From Bradyrhizobium sp. Ai1a-2 (GTDB lineage Bacteria; Pseudomonadota; Alphaproteobacteria; Rhizobiales; Xanthobacteraceae), in assembly GCF_000426245.1 (NCBI RefSeq), contig NZ_AUEZ01000027.1, forward strand, positions 1 to 64,000: a stretch of DNA of 64,000 bases, written 5' to 3'. The position numbers and the translations under genes are program-made. Shown one piece after another: positions 23,921-32,205 of the stretch; position 1 is the first letter of the stretch; each line of letters begins with the position of its first letter. The notes below the pieces were generated by a model. That model was not told where the DNA came from. It searched no databases and was given only the letters and a program-made list of their open reading frames with translations.

Positions 23921-24027
23921 AGAAGGCCTCTGCCCCTAATATTTGCCCACCGCGAGATCCGGTGGCACAAATGCTTCCCAGAGCAAAAAAAGCAATGAGC
24001 AGCCAGCAAAGCTGCACGGGAGGAAGC

Positions 24028-25608
24028 ATGACAGATTCACAGGCAGCACCGGGTATCGTGGGACCATTCGCAGGCCTCGACGTGCCATGGCTGCTTCGGA
24101 TGCGCGCCGAGGTCCGGCGCAATCACCCGTTCCTGATCTGGGGGCCGTTCGAGGCGCCGGCGCGAAAATGGACCTATGGCGAATTCCACGAACGCGTCGG
24201 CGCGCTGGCCGCGGGGTTTGCAAAGCGCGGCATCAGGCCCGGCGAATATGTGCTGATCCATCTCGACAATTGCATCGAGGCGATGCTGGCCTGGTTCGCC
24301 TGCGTCGAGCTTGGCGCGATCGCGGTCACCACCAACACGCGCTCGGCCGCCGCCGAGATGGAATATTTCGCCGGCCATTGCGGCGCGGTCGCCGCGATCA
24401 CGCAGCCGGCCTATGCCGAACTGGTCGCGGCCAATTGCCGCGACCTGCGCTGGATCGCCGTGATCTCGCATAACGCCGGGGCCGCGCCGGCACAGGCCGT
24501 GCCGCGCGGCGACAGTTTCGAAGCGCTGTTCGCCGACAGCGCCGACCGGCCGCGCCGCGCCACCGATCCGCTCGCTCCCTGCAGCGTGCAGTACACGTCC
24601 GGCACCACGTCGCGCCCGAAGGCGGTGTTGTGGACCCATGCCAATGCGCTGTGGGGCGCCAAGGTCAATGCCGCGCACGAGGACCTGCATGCCGACGACG
24701 TGCATCAGATCTACCTGCCGCTGTTCCACACCAATGCGCTGGCCTATTCGATGCTGGCGACGCTCTGGGTCGGCGCCTCCTGCGTGATCCAGCCGCGCTT
24801 TTCCGCAAGCCGGTTCTGGAGCGTCGCGCTGGAGCACGGCTGCACCTGGACCTCGACCATTCCGTTCTGCATGAAGGCGCTGCTGGAGCACGAGATCCCA
24901 GACAACCACAAGTTCCGGCTTTGGGGCACGGCGGTGTGTGAGCCGCCGCCGTTTGCTGTATTCGGCGTCAAGACCATCGGCTGGTGGGGCATGACGGAGA
25001 CCATCACTCACGGCATCATCGGCGAGGTCGACCAGCCGAACACGCCGATGTCGATCGGGCGCGCGGCGAGCGAATACTCGATCCGCGTCACCAATGATGA
25101 CGGCTCGGCGACGGAAGTCGGCGGCACCGGCAATCTCTCGATCAAGGGCATTCCCGGATTGTCGCTGTTCAAGGAATATCTGCACAACGAAAAGGCCACC
25201 CGCGAAAGCTTCGACGAGCACGGCTATTTCCTGACCGGCGACCGCGTCACGCTGCTCGAACACGGCTTCGTCAAGTTCGGCGACCGGGCCAAGGACATGC
25301 TCAAGGTCGGCGGCGAGAACGTCGCGGCCTCCGAGATCGAACAGGTGATCGCGGTGGTCCCCGGCGTGCGCGAGGCGGCGGTGGTTGCAAAGAAGCACCC
25401 CATGCTCGAGGAGGTACCGGTTGTCTTCGTGATCCCGCAGGGCGGCGTCGACCGCGCGCCCGCCGACTTGCACGACAATGTCATGGCCGCCTGCCGCAGC
25501 GCGCTGGCAGACTTCAAGGTGCCGCGCGAAATCCGCTTCGTCGACGACATGCCGCGCTCGACGCTGGAGAAGGTCGCGAAGGCCGAATTGCGCAAGATAC
25601 TGGAGTGA
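24028..25608 (+). CDS. AMP-forming acyl-CoA ligase (CaiC/FadD-like)
   Basis: A 526-aa ANL-superfamily ligase that would activate a carboxylate with ATP and then load it on CoA. The P-loop reads CSVQYTSGTTSRPKAVLWTH, where the usual Gly after TSGTT is Ser. The A5 motif is GWWGMTETITHG, A7 is YFLTGDRVTLLEHGFVKFGD, A8 is RAKDMLKVGGENVAASEIEQ, and the catalytic Lys is in STLEKVAKAELRK. The overall pattern is closest to crotonobetaine/carnitine-CoA ligases. I start at ATG 24028 (MTDSQAAPG), with a near-ideal GGAGGAAGC. No acyl-CoA pathway genes adjoin, so the substrate is open. Confidence 0.9.
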   Translation: MTDSQAAPGIVGPFAGLDVPWLLRMRAEVRRNHPFLIWGPFEAPARKWTYGEFHERVGALAAGFAKRGIRPGEYVLIHLDNCIEAMLAWFACVELGAIAVTTNTRSAAAEMEYFAGHCGAVAAITQPAYAELVAANCRDLRWIAVISHNAGAAPAQAVPRGDSFEALFADSADRPRRATDPLAPCSVQYTSGTTSRPKAVLWTHANALWGAKVNAAHEDLHADDVHQIYLPLFHTNALAYSMLATLWVGASCVIQPRFSASRFWSVALEHGCTWTSTIPFCMKALLEHEIPDNHKFRLWGTAVCEPPPFAVFGVKTIGWWGMTETITHGIIGEVDQPNTPMSIGRAASEYSIRVTNDDGSATEVGGTGNLSIKGIPGLSLFKEYLHNEKATRESFDEHGYFLTGDRVTLLEHGFVKFGDRAKDMLKVGGENVAASEIEQVIAVVPGVREAAVVAKKHPMLEEVPVVFVIPQGGVDRAPADLHDNVMAACRSALADFKVPREIRFVDDMPRSTLEKVAKAELRKILE

Positions 25609-25648
25609 CCCGTGGCTAGCGTGTCATTCCGAGGGCAACGCCTCTCCA

Positions 25649-25732
25649 CGTCATTGCGAGCGAAGCAAAGCAATCCATAGTGCCGCTTGCGGAGCTATGG
25701 ATTGCTTCGTCGCTACGCTCCTCGCAATGACG
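25649..25732. repeat. Palindromic intergenic repeat, family B
   Basis: CGTCATTGCGAGCGAAGC and AGCAATCCATAG face CTATGGATTGCTTCGTCGC and CTCGCAATGACG, making a near-complete hairpin of about 80 bases. It fills the convergent gap between the ligase and the HD-GYP gene and could terminate both transcripts. Confidence 0.9.
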
Positions 25733-25748
25733 GCGGAGCGAACCGAAA

Positions 25749-26846
25749 TCAATAATGCCCGAAGGCGACCGGACGGAACGCCTGCAGCAATTGCTGATCG
25801 AGCTTGACGCCCATCTCTTCCATCATCGCGAACGCCTTGGCGTGGGTGAACTGCAGCCGGTAGGCGCGCTTCTCCACCAGTGCGGCGTAGATGTCGACGA
25901 TGGTGGTGAGCCGCACGATGTCGCTGATCTGGTTGCCGTGAAGGCCATTCGGATAGCCGGAGCCGTCCAGCATCTCATGATGGTGCAGCACCACATCGAG
26001 CATTTCAGGCGGAAAGCCGCCCTGGGCCACGAGCGCCTCGTAGCCGCGCCGCGGATGCTCGCGCATCTCGGCCATCTCTTCCGCCGTCAGCTCGGTCGGC
26101 TTGTCCAGGAGGGAAGTCGGGATGAACGCCTTGCCGACATCGTGCAGCAGCGCGGCGCGGGCAAGGCGGCGCTGGTCGTCCTCGCGCATGCCGAGGTGCT
26201 GCGCGAATGCCACCGAAAAGCCGGTGACGAACAGGCAATGGCGATAGGTGTCGGTATGATGGCAGCCGACCATGGTGAGCCATTCGCGCAAGGATGAGTG
26301 CTTGATCGCCTTCAGGATCTTGTGCTCGGCGGTGACGATATCGCTGAATCGCAGGGGCACGCCGGCCGGCAGCTTTTCGAAGATCTTGACCATCACCGCG
26401 TGCGCCGCCTCGACGCCGCGGTTCAGCACCTTGCCGCGATCCGTTTCATCGTAGCCGTCGCCGTCCGGAAACGCGGCGCGGATGCGCTGCAGCAGCCCGG
26501 CCGCGTCGAACGGACGCGAGATCGTATCGGTGGCCCCGAGCGCCCAGGCCTGCATGGTCGCGTGGTGCAATGCATCCTGCAGCACAAACAGCCGTGGCAT
26601 TTCGCGGTAGGCTTCCGTCCGGAGCTTGTTGCGGACGAGCTGCACGCTCTCGGGCGAGCGCAGGTTGATGTCGACCACAATGCCCGAAAGATCATCCGCG
26701 GGCTTCTCTGGAAGCTCGGCAGTCGAGATGGTGTCGACCTCGCCGACCGATCTCAATATCCTGGCCAGTTCGCTGCTTTGGTCGCCTCGGTCCGACGCCA
26801 GCAAAAGGCGGCGTCTGGACGAAGTCTTGTTGGCTAACGCTGTCAT
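25749..26846 (-). CDS. HD-GYP phosphodiesterase-like protein with degenerate receiver
   Basis: A 365-aa cytoplasmic protein. The C-terminal half is an HD-GYP domain, the type that hydrolyses cyclic di-GMP: ARAALLHDVGKAFIPTSLLD (HD pair), then LHHHEMLDGSGYPNGLHGNQ (HHExxDGxGYP signature). The N-terminal 120 residues look like a response-regulator receiver (RRRLLLASDRGDQSSELARI, LSGIVVDINLR), but the conserved Lys is Arg (TISRPFDAAGL) and the acidic pocket is reduced. Phosphorylation may be lost. I start at ATG 26846 (MTALANKTSSRRR), with AGGAATTTC upstream. No partner kinase is adjacent. Confidence 0.9.
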   Translation of the reverse strand: MTALANKTSSRRRLLLASDRGDQSSELARILRSVGEVDTISTAELPEKPADDLSGIVVDINLRSPESVQLVRNKLRTEAYREMPRLFVLQDALHHATMQAWALGATDTISRPFDAAGLLQRIRAAFPDGDGYDETDRGKVLNRGVEAAHAVMVKIFEKLPAGVPLRFSDIVTAEHKILKAIKHSSLREWLTMVGCHHTDTYRHCLFVTGFSVAFAQHLGMREDDQRRLARAALLHDVGKAFIPTSLLDKPTELTAEEMAEMREHPRRGYEALVAQGGFPPEMLDVVLHHHEMLDGSGYPNGLHGNQISDIVRLTTIVDIYAALVEKRAYRLQFTHAKAFAMMEEMGVKLDQQLLQAFRPVAFGHY

Positions 26847-26975
26847 GAAATTCCTGGGCGTTCGCAATGACGATCGACAAGCCAAGCTAGCCGAGAAGGG
26901 GTTCCCTGCGGCTTAATAGGCATGATCAACAGCGCTCTAGCGGAAAACGTAAGAGTTTAACGATTGCGCTGGACT

Positions 26976-27023
26976 CGTCATTGCGAGCGGAGCGAAGCAA
27001 TCCGGTGGCTCCTCGCAATGACG
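26976..27023. repeat. Palindromic intergenic repeat, family B (short copy)
   Basis: CGTCATTGCGAGCGGAGCG and AGCAATCCGGTGGCTCC lead to CTCGCAATGACGG. It is a shorter hairpin than the other B copies and sits after the stop of the molybdenum hydroxylase large subunit at 27089. Confidence 0.75.
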
Positions 27024-27088
27024 GCTTATGGCAACAAAAAATCCGCCGGAGAAAGTCTCCGGCGGATCGCTGCTATCGCGTGAACGCC

Positions 27089-29371
27089 TTACGCCTTCAT
27101 CCCGGCCTTCACCGCTTCCGCGGTGATCGGCAGCGCGCGAAGCCGGGCGCCGCAGGCGTTGAAGATGGCGTTGCCGAGCGCGGGCGCGATCACCGTGACC
27201 GCGGGCTCGCCGACGCCGGTCGGCTTGTCGCCATTGGCGATGACGTTGACCGCCACCTCCGGCATCTGGCTCATCCGCAAGGGCGTGTAGGTATCGAAAT
27301 TGGTCTGCTCGATACCGCCGTCCTTCAGCGTCGCCTTCTCGTACATGGCGAGCGAAAGGCCCCACAGTGCCGCGCCCTCGACCTGGGCACGGATGTTGTC
27401 GGGATGCACCTGCATGCCGACATCGGTGGCCACTGTCAGTTTCTTCACCTTGACCTCGCCCGATGGCGCCACCGCGACATGCGCGACGCAGGCGGTCCAG
27501 CTTGCGCTGGCGCGCTCCTGCGACGAGACACAGGCCACGCCCATGCCCTCGCCTTTCGGCAATTTGCCGGTGCCATAGCCGGCGAGGCCCATCGCTGCGA
27601 GCAGGGTGTTGCGCAGGCGTTGCGCGCCACCGTCGTTCTTGCCTTTGCCGTCGAGCAGCTCGATGCGGAACAGCGCCGGATCCTTGCCGGACGCATGAGC
27701 GATCTCGTCGATCATGCTTTCGACCGCCCAGAAGGTCCAGCCCGGCGCCACCGACCGCAACTGGCCGGATGGCGTGGCGTTGTGTGCCATCTCGTTCTTG
27801 ATCGCCCGCACCTGGTGGTTGGGCACGGTGTAGAAGAAGTCCGCGCCGTTCACCGTGAAGGAATCGAGCGGGCCCTTCTTGTCGACCGACGGCGTCAGGA
27901 AATCGGGGATTCCCCAACGGGCGGTCGGCCAGGCCGAGACCACGTCGTGGTTGAGCGCGATCAGCTTGCCGTCGGCATCGAGGCCCGCCTTGACCTTCTG
28001 GTAGGTCAGCGGCCGCGAGTAGTCCATCGTCATGTCGTTTTCGCGCGAATAGATGATCTTGACCGGCTTGCCGACGGCCTTGGCCGCCTGCACTGCGGGG
28101 ATCATCATGTCGGCGTCGAGCCGCCGGCCGAAGCCGCCGCCCAGCCACATCTGGTGCATCACGACATATTTGGGATCGATCCCGGCCGCCCCCGCCGCGA
28201 TCTGGCCGGTGCGCGTCGCGAACTGGTTGCCGGAATAGATGTGCAGGATGTCGCCCTTGAATTCGGCCGCGGCGTTCATCGGCTCGAGCGGCGCATGGAT
28301 GTTGATGTTGGTGGTGTATTCCGCCTCCATCACCTTCGTCGCCGTGCCGAACGCCGCCGCCGTATCGCCGTCCTTGACGAAGAACTGGCCGGAGTCGTCG
28401 AGCGCCTGCAGCCTCTTTGCTTCGCTCAGCAGCGACTCGCTCGAAAGCTTCGCGTTCGGGCCGTTGTCGTAGGCGATGTTGAGCGCGTCCGCGGCCTTCT
28501 TGGCGGAGGCATAGTTGTTGGCGACCGCCACCACCCAGCCGGACGTGCTGCCGGTCTTGTCGTCCAGCACCACCGTCTTGATGAAGCCCGGCACCTTCTT
28601 CGCCGCACTATCGTCGACCGATTTCACGGTGGCGCCGAAGCGCACCGGCGGCGTCACCACGCGGCCATAGACCATGCCCGGCAGCATGACGTCGATGCCG
28701 TATTTCGCCGTGCCGTTGGTCTTCGAGGGGATGTCGAGCTGCGGCACCGAGACGCCGATCAGGGTGTACTGATCCGGGGTCTTCAGCTTGATCGCCTTCA
28801 GTTCGTCCGGCGTGAAGGTCTTGGTCGCCTTGCCGCTCTTGACGATGTCGGCAAAGCTCATCGACTTCTTCGACTTCGGATGCGAGATCACGGAATCGCG
28901 CACCACGAGTTCAGCCGCAGGCACGCCCATCGCGGCCGCCGCGGCGTCGGTCAACGCGATCCGCCCCGCTGCGCCGGCACGGCTCATCGCGTCAAAGTTC
29001 ATCATCGTCGACCAGCTGCCGCCGGTGATCTGCGCCCCGAGCACAGGGTCATTGAACTTCGGATCGTTCGAGGCAAGCTGGACCCGCATGTCCTTCCAGT
29101 TCGCGCCGAGCTCTTCGGCGACCATCTGCGCCATCGTGGAGGCGATGTGCTGGCCCATGTCCGCCTTGCCGCAGGTGACGGTCACGATGCCGTCGGGCGC
29201 GATCGAATACCAGGTGCTGGGCTCGAAGTTGGACGGCGCGGCAAATGCCTGGTCGAGGCCGGGAACGGCAGCATAGCCGAGCACGAGGCCGGTTGCCGCG
29301 GAGCCGACCAGGAACGAACGGCGGCTGAGATCCGCGGGTCCGCGCGAGGTGATCTTCACATGGCTGTTCAT
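27089..29371 (-). CDS. Tat-exported molybdopterin-binding hydroxylase large subunit (IorB-like)
   Basis: A 760-aa molybdenum hydroxylase subunit of the xanthine oxidase/isoquinoline 1-oxidoreductase beta type. It holds the molybdopterin cytosine dinucleotide cofactor. The N-terminus has a twin-arginine signal (RRSFLVGSAATGLVLGYAAV), so the folded complex is exported to the periplasm. Cofactor-site segments include CGKADMGQHIASTMAQMVAE, WLGGGFGRRLDADMMI and GVGEPAVTVIAPALGNAIF, the last carrying the catalytic Glu. It overlaps the iron-sulfur subunit by 4 bases (ATGA), which fits a heterodimer. No cytochrome subunit follows, unlike many periplasmic aldehyde dehydrogenases. Substrate unknown: aldehydes or N-heterocycles. 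Confidence 0.92.
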   Translation of the reverse strand: MNSHVKITSRGPADLSRRSFLVGSAATGLVLGYAAVPGLDQAFAAPSNFEPSTWYSIAPDGIVTVTCGKADMGQHIASTMAQMVAEELGANWKDMRVQLASNDPKFNDPVLGAQITGGSWSTMMNFDAMSRAGAAGRIALTDAAAAAMGVPAAELVVRDSVISHPKSKKSMSFADIVKSGKATKTFTPDELKAIKLKTPDQYTLIGVSVPQLDIPSKTNGTAKYGIDVMLPGMVYGRVVTPPVRFGATVKSVDDSAAKKVPGFIKTVVLDDKTGSTSGWVVAVANNYASAKKAADALNIAYDNGPNAKLSSESLLSEAKRLQALDDSGQFFVKDGDTAAAFGTATKVMEAEYTTNINIHAPLEPMNAAAEFKGDILHIYSGNQFATRTGQIAAGAAGIDPKYVVMHQMWLGGGFGRRLDADMMIPAVQAAKAVGKPVKIIYSRENDMTMDYSRPLTYQKVKAGLDADGKLIALNHDVVSAWPTARWGIPDFLTPSVDKKGPLDSFTVNGADFFYTVPNHQVRAIKNEMAHNATPSGQLRSVAPGWTFWAVESMIDEIAHASGKDPALFRIELLDGKGKNDGGAQRLRNTLLAAMGLAGYGTGKLPKGEGMGVACVSSQERASASWTACVAHVAVAPSGEVKVKKLTVATDVGMQVHPDNIRAQVEGAALWGLSLAMYEKATLKDGGIEQTNFDTYTPLRMSQMPEVAVNVIANGDKPTGVGEPAVTVIAPALGNAIFNACGARLRALPITAEAVKAGMKA

Positions 29372-29859
29372 GTGGGCCTCCGCTCGGTTCCGGCGTTGGA
29401 TGCAGTGCGCATTTCGGATGCGGCACGCATGATCGCCTTCTGGATGCGCGAATAGGTCATGCAGCGGCAGAGATTGCCGTCCATATGCGCGACCACTTCG
29501 TCGCGGGTCGGGTTGGAGTTCCTCGAGAGGAGTGCTGCCGCCTGCATGATCTGGCCGGACTGGCAGTAGCCGCATTGCGGCACCTGCTCGACGATCCACG
29601 CCTTCTGCAGCGGATGATCTCCCTTGGCGGAGAGGCCTTCGATGGTGGTGATCTTCTTGCCGACGGCCTCGGTGACCGAGGTCTGGCAGGAGCGCACGGC
29701 TTCGCCGTTGAGGTGGATGGTGCATGCGCCGCAGAGACCTGCGCCGCAGCCGAACTTCGTCCCGGTCATCTGCAATTGCTCGCGGATGACCCATAAAAGC
29801 GGCGTATCGCCGGCCGCCTCGACGGACATATTCCGTCCATTGATCGTGAGGTTAGGCAT
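29368..29859 (-). CDS. Two [2Fe-2S] cluster subunit of molybdenum hydroxylase (IorA-like)
   Basis: A 163-aa iron-sulfur subunit. The plant-type ferredoxin cluster ligands are in KFGCGAGLCGACTIHL plus the Cys of VRSCQTSV. The second all-helical cluster has CGYCQSGQIMQAAALL and NLCRCMTYSRIQKAIM. It passes electrons from the molybdenum site. It has no signal of its own and probably rides out with the Tat-signal-bearing large subunit. It starts at 29859 with GGAAGGGG upstream and is the first gene of the two-gene unit. Confidence 0.93.
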   Translation of the reverse strand: MPNLTINGRNMSVEAAGDTPLLWVIREQLQMTGTKFGCGAGLCGACTIHLNGEAVRSCQTSVTEAVGKKITTIEGLSAKGDHPLQKAWIVEQVPQCGYCQSGQIMQAAALLSRNSNPTRDEVVAHMDGNLCRCMTYSRIQKAIMRAASEMRTASNAGTERRPT

Positions 29860-30274
29860 CGCGTTTCCCCTTCCGGTGTTGGATGCCGCTTACGGCGGCA
29901 ACTCACTTGTTGGGTATCGGGCCGGCACCCACCGGGTCGATGCCGGCAGCGCGCAAGCATGATCCGGAACCGGATTGGAGGCAATCCAGTTTGGAAACGC
30001 TCGAAGCGAACGGAATTTCGCTTGTGCGTTGCGGAATGATTGTGTCGCGGCGTTGTCAGAGCGATCGCAATGGCGCCGGCATCACCTTCCATTTCCGCAT
30101 TTCCCACCCGCGAACGGATCGGGCTAGGATGATTGCGCAGCATCGCTGCCTAGAGCCTATCGGTTCTGATTGGATCAGAACCGAAGCTCTAGATTCTTGC
30201 TTTAACGCGTTTTCTTCACGCGAACCGGTGTCCACTTCGCTTGAAAACGCTCTGAAATCCGATCGGGGAAACGC
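29860..30274. other. 415-base intergenic gap with two repeat pieces
   Basis: This divergent gap separates the hydroxylase unit from the alpha/beta-hydrolase gene. It holds a family C fragment (AGCATGATCCGGAACCGGATT near 29957-29977) and a longer related repeat at 30151-30253. The remainder should hold both promoters; I see no convincing gene or operator in it. Confidence 0.6.
30151..30253. repeat. Intergenic repeat, family C-related (TAGAGC/CGCGAACCGG type)
   Basis: TAGAGC and GGTTCTGATTGGATCAGAACC form a first hairpin. Then come TTTAACGCG with TTTTCTTCACGCG and GAACCGGTGTCCACTTCGCTTG with AAAACGCTCT. This block order is common in rhizobial intergenic repeats. It ends 21 bases before the hydrolase start codon. 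Confidence 0.75.
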
Positions 30275-31060
30275 ATGCCGAAAATCAAGCGAGATGGGGT
30301 CGATATTTATTACGAGGTCCACGGCGACGGGCCGCCCCTGCTCCTGACCCACGGCTATTCATCGACCTCGGCGATGTGGCAGGGCCAGGTTGCGGCGCTG
30401 TCGAAGCGGCACAGGCTGGTGCTGTGGGACATGCGCGGCCACGGCCAGTCCGACTATCCCAGCGATCCCGCGGCCTACAGCGAAGCCCTGACGGTGGCCG
30501 ACATGGCCGCGCTGCTCGATGCGGTGGGCGCGGAGAAGGCGATCGTCGGCGGGCTCTCGCTCGGCGGCTATATGTCGCTTGCGTTCTATCGCGCCCACCC
30601 GGAGCGGGTGCGCGCGCTCTTGATCATCGACACCGGACCCGGCTTCAAGAAGGACGACGCCCGCGACGCCTGGAACAAGCGCGCGTACGACACCGCAGAG
30701 AAGTTCGAGCGCGAAGGCCTCGATCTCTTGAAGTCGCTCAGCCGCGAGCGCTCGACGGTGACGCACCGCGATGCCTCGGGTCTCGCGCTAGCCGCGCGCG
30801 GCATGCTGACGCAGCGCGACGCGCGCGTGATCGAGTTGCTGCCCGATATCAAGGTGCCGTCGCTGATCGTGGTCGGCGCCGACGACGCGCCGTTCCTCGC
30901 CGCCTCCGACTATATGGCGGCCAAGATTCCCGGCGCGCGGAAGGTCGTGATCCCGGCCGCGGGCCACGCCGTTAATATCGACCAGCCGCAGGCCTTCATC
31001 GAGGCGGTGCTGCCGTTCCTCGATGACTTCGAGGCGAAGGCAGCAAAGGCTGCATCATGA
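30275..31060 (+). CDS. Alpha/beta-fold hydrolase
   Basis: A 261-aa hydrolase. The oxyanion strand is PPLLLTHGYSSTSAMWQGQV, the nucleophile elbow is VGGLSLGGYMSLAF (Ser in GLSLGG), the acid is the Asp of VVGADDAPFL and the His is in PAAGHAVNIDQPQAF. This is a complete Ser-Asp-His triad. The family covers esterases, lactonases and 3-oxoadipate enol-lactonase-like enzymes; the substrate is not evident. GGGGAAACGC precedes the ATG. The following small secreted protein overlaps it by 4 bases and a dienelactone hydrolase-like gene comes next. Confidence 0.92.
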   Translation: MPKIKRDGVDIYYEVHGDGPPLLLTHGYSSTSAMWQGQVAALSKRHRLVLWDMRGHGQSDYPSDPAAYSEALTVADMAALLDAVGAEKAIVGGLSLGGYMSLAFYRAHPERVRALLIIDTGPGFKKDDARDAWNKRAYDTAEKFEREGLDLLKSLSRERSTVTHRDASGLALAARGMLTQRDARVIELLPDIKVPSLIVVGADDAPFLAASDYMAAKIPGARKVVIPAAGHAVNIDQPQAFIEAVLPFLDDFEAKAAKAAS

Positions 31061-31407
31061 AGACGCTCGCCGCGACACTGCTTGTGCTCGCTGCTGCCGC
31101 GGAACCGGCCTGCGCGCAGCACCTGCCGCCATTTGGCGGTCCTGCTCCTGCGCCATCCTACTTCGTGACGACACTGTCGAACATTGCGCCTCTGGTGTTC
31201 GGGATGGATGTGGAAGAAACGTCGCGCGCGCTCGGCACGCCCCTCACCTATGTCAGCGGACGTCCCGGCAACGAGATCTATCTCACCTTCCGCGATCTCG
31301 GCGGCAGCGGCCTGTTCCCGCACAACGACCGGCTGTTTCTGCAGTTCCGCAAAGGACGGCTCGCCGGCTGGAAAGCCGATTGGGGCCAGAACTGGATGTG
31401 GCGGTAA
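31057..31407 (+). CDS. Small secreted hypothetical protein, 116 aa
   Basis: Signal peptide in residues 1-20 (MKTLAATLLVLAAAAEPACA), cleaved before QHLPPFGG. The mature 96 residues contain LVFGMDVEETSRALGTPLTY and RDLGGSGLFPHNDRLFLQFR and end in WGQNWMWR. The middle resembles the small beta-alpha modules seen in lipoprotein repeats of the SmpA/OmlA type (GM..E....LG.P), but this is a weak match. It overlaps the hydrolase gene by 4 bases (ATGA), so the two are translated together. Function unknown. Confidence 0.75.
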   Translation: MKTLAATLLVLAAAAEPACAQHLPPFGGPAPAPSYFVTTLSNIAPLVFGMDVEETSRALGTPLTYVSGRPGNEIYLTFRDLGGSGLFPHNDRLFLQFRKGRLAGWKADWGQNWMWR

Positions 31408-31465
31408 TCAGCCACCACTCTTTTCGCTAACCCGAATTGCAACCCTCAAACGAGAAGGATGACCC

Positions 31466-32137
31466 ATGGGAAAAGATATCACGCTGACGGCTTCGGACGG
31501 TTTCAAACTCGGCGGCTACCGTGCGGACCCCGCCAGCGCGCCGAAGGGCGCGATCGTGGTGATCCAGGAGATTTTTGGCGTCAATCACCACATCCGCTCG
31601 GTCTGCGACCGCCTCGCGCAGGAAGGCTATGTCGCGATCGCGCCCTCGATCTTCGACCGCAGCGAGCCGAATTTCCAGAGCGGCTACTCGCCTGAGGAAA
31701 TCGCGGTCGCGCGCAAATTCGTCGCCAATCCGGATTGGGCCGCGATACTGCGCGACACCCAGGCTGCCATTGACGCCGTGAAGGATGTCGGCCCGGTCGG
31801 CATCGTCGGCTTCTGCCTCGGCGGCAGCGTCGCCTATGCCGCGGCGACCAAGCTGACCGGCCTGAAGGCGGCCGTCGGCTATTACGGCGGCGCCATCGTC
31901 CGCTTTGCCGACGACAGGCCGACAGTGCCGACGCAGCTGCACTTCGGCGAGAAGGACACTGGTATCCCCTTGACCGATGTCGAGACCATCAAGGCCAAGC
32001 GGCCTGAGGTCGAGGTTCACATCTATCCCGGCGCGCAGCACGGCTTTCATTGCGACGAACGGGCAAGCTACGACAAGGCCAGCGCCGACACCGCCTGGCC
32101 GCGCAGCCTGGCGTTTTTCGCGAAGCATTTGAAGTGA
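31466..32137 (+). CDS. Dienelactone hydrolase family protein
   Basis: A 223-aa carboxymethylenebutenolidase-like enzyme. The nucleophile elbow is GIVGFCLGGSVAYA, with Cys in place of Ser as in true dienelactone hydrolases. Glu of VIQEIFGVNHHIR, Asp of FGEKDTGIPL and His of YPGAQHGFHCDERAS complete the catalytic set. The classical reaction opens dienelactones in chloroaromatic breakdown, but many homologues have other substrates, and no aromatic pathway genes adjoin. Ribosome site AAGGATGACCC. It is likely co-transcribed with the two genes upstream. Confidence 0.93.
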   Translation: MGKDITLTASDGFKLGGYRADPASAPKGAIVVIQEIFGVNHHIRSVCDRLAQEGYVAIAPSIFDRSEPNFQSGYSPEEIAVARKFVANPDWAAILRDTQAAIDAVKDVGPVGIVGFCLGGSVAYAAATKLTGLKAAVGYYGGAIVRFADDRPTVPTQLHFGEKDTGIPLTDVETIKAKRPEVEVHIYPGAQHGFHCDERASYDKASADTAWPRSLAFFAKHLK

Positions 32138-32205
32138 CGCGAGGGTGTCATTCCGGGGCGCGCGATCGCGCGAACCCGGAAATGACGAAGTTCCGTTGTA
32201 CTTCG

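Noticed and set aside
26981..29455. Long open frame antisense to the molybdenum hydroxylase gene
   Set aside because: Arg/His/Ala/Gly-rich shadow of a GC-rich gene with no domain; the sense strand encodes a clear hydroxylase.
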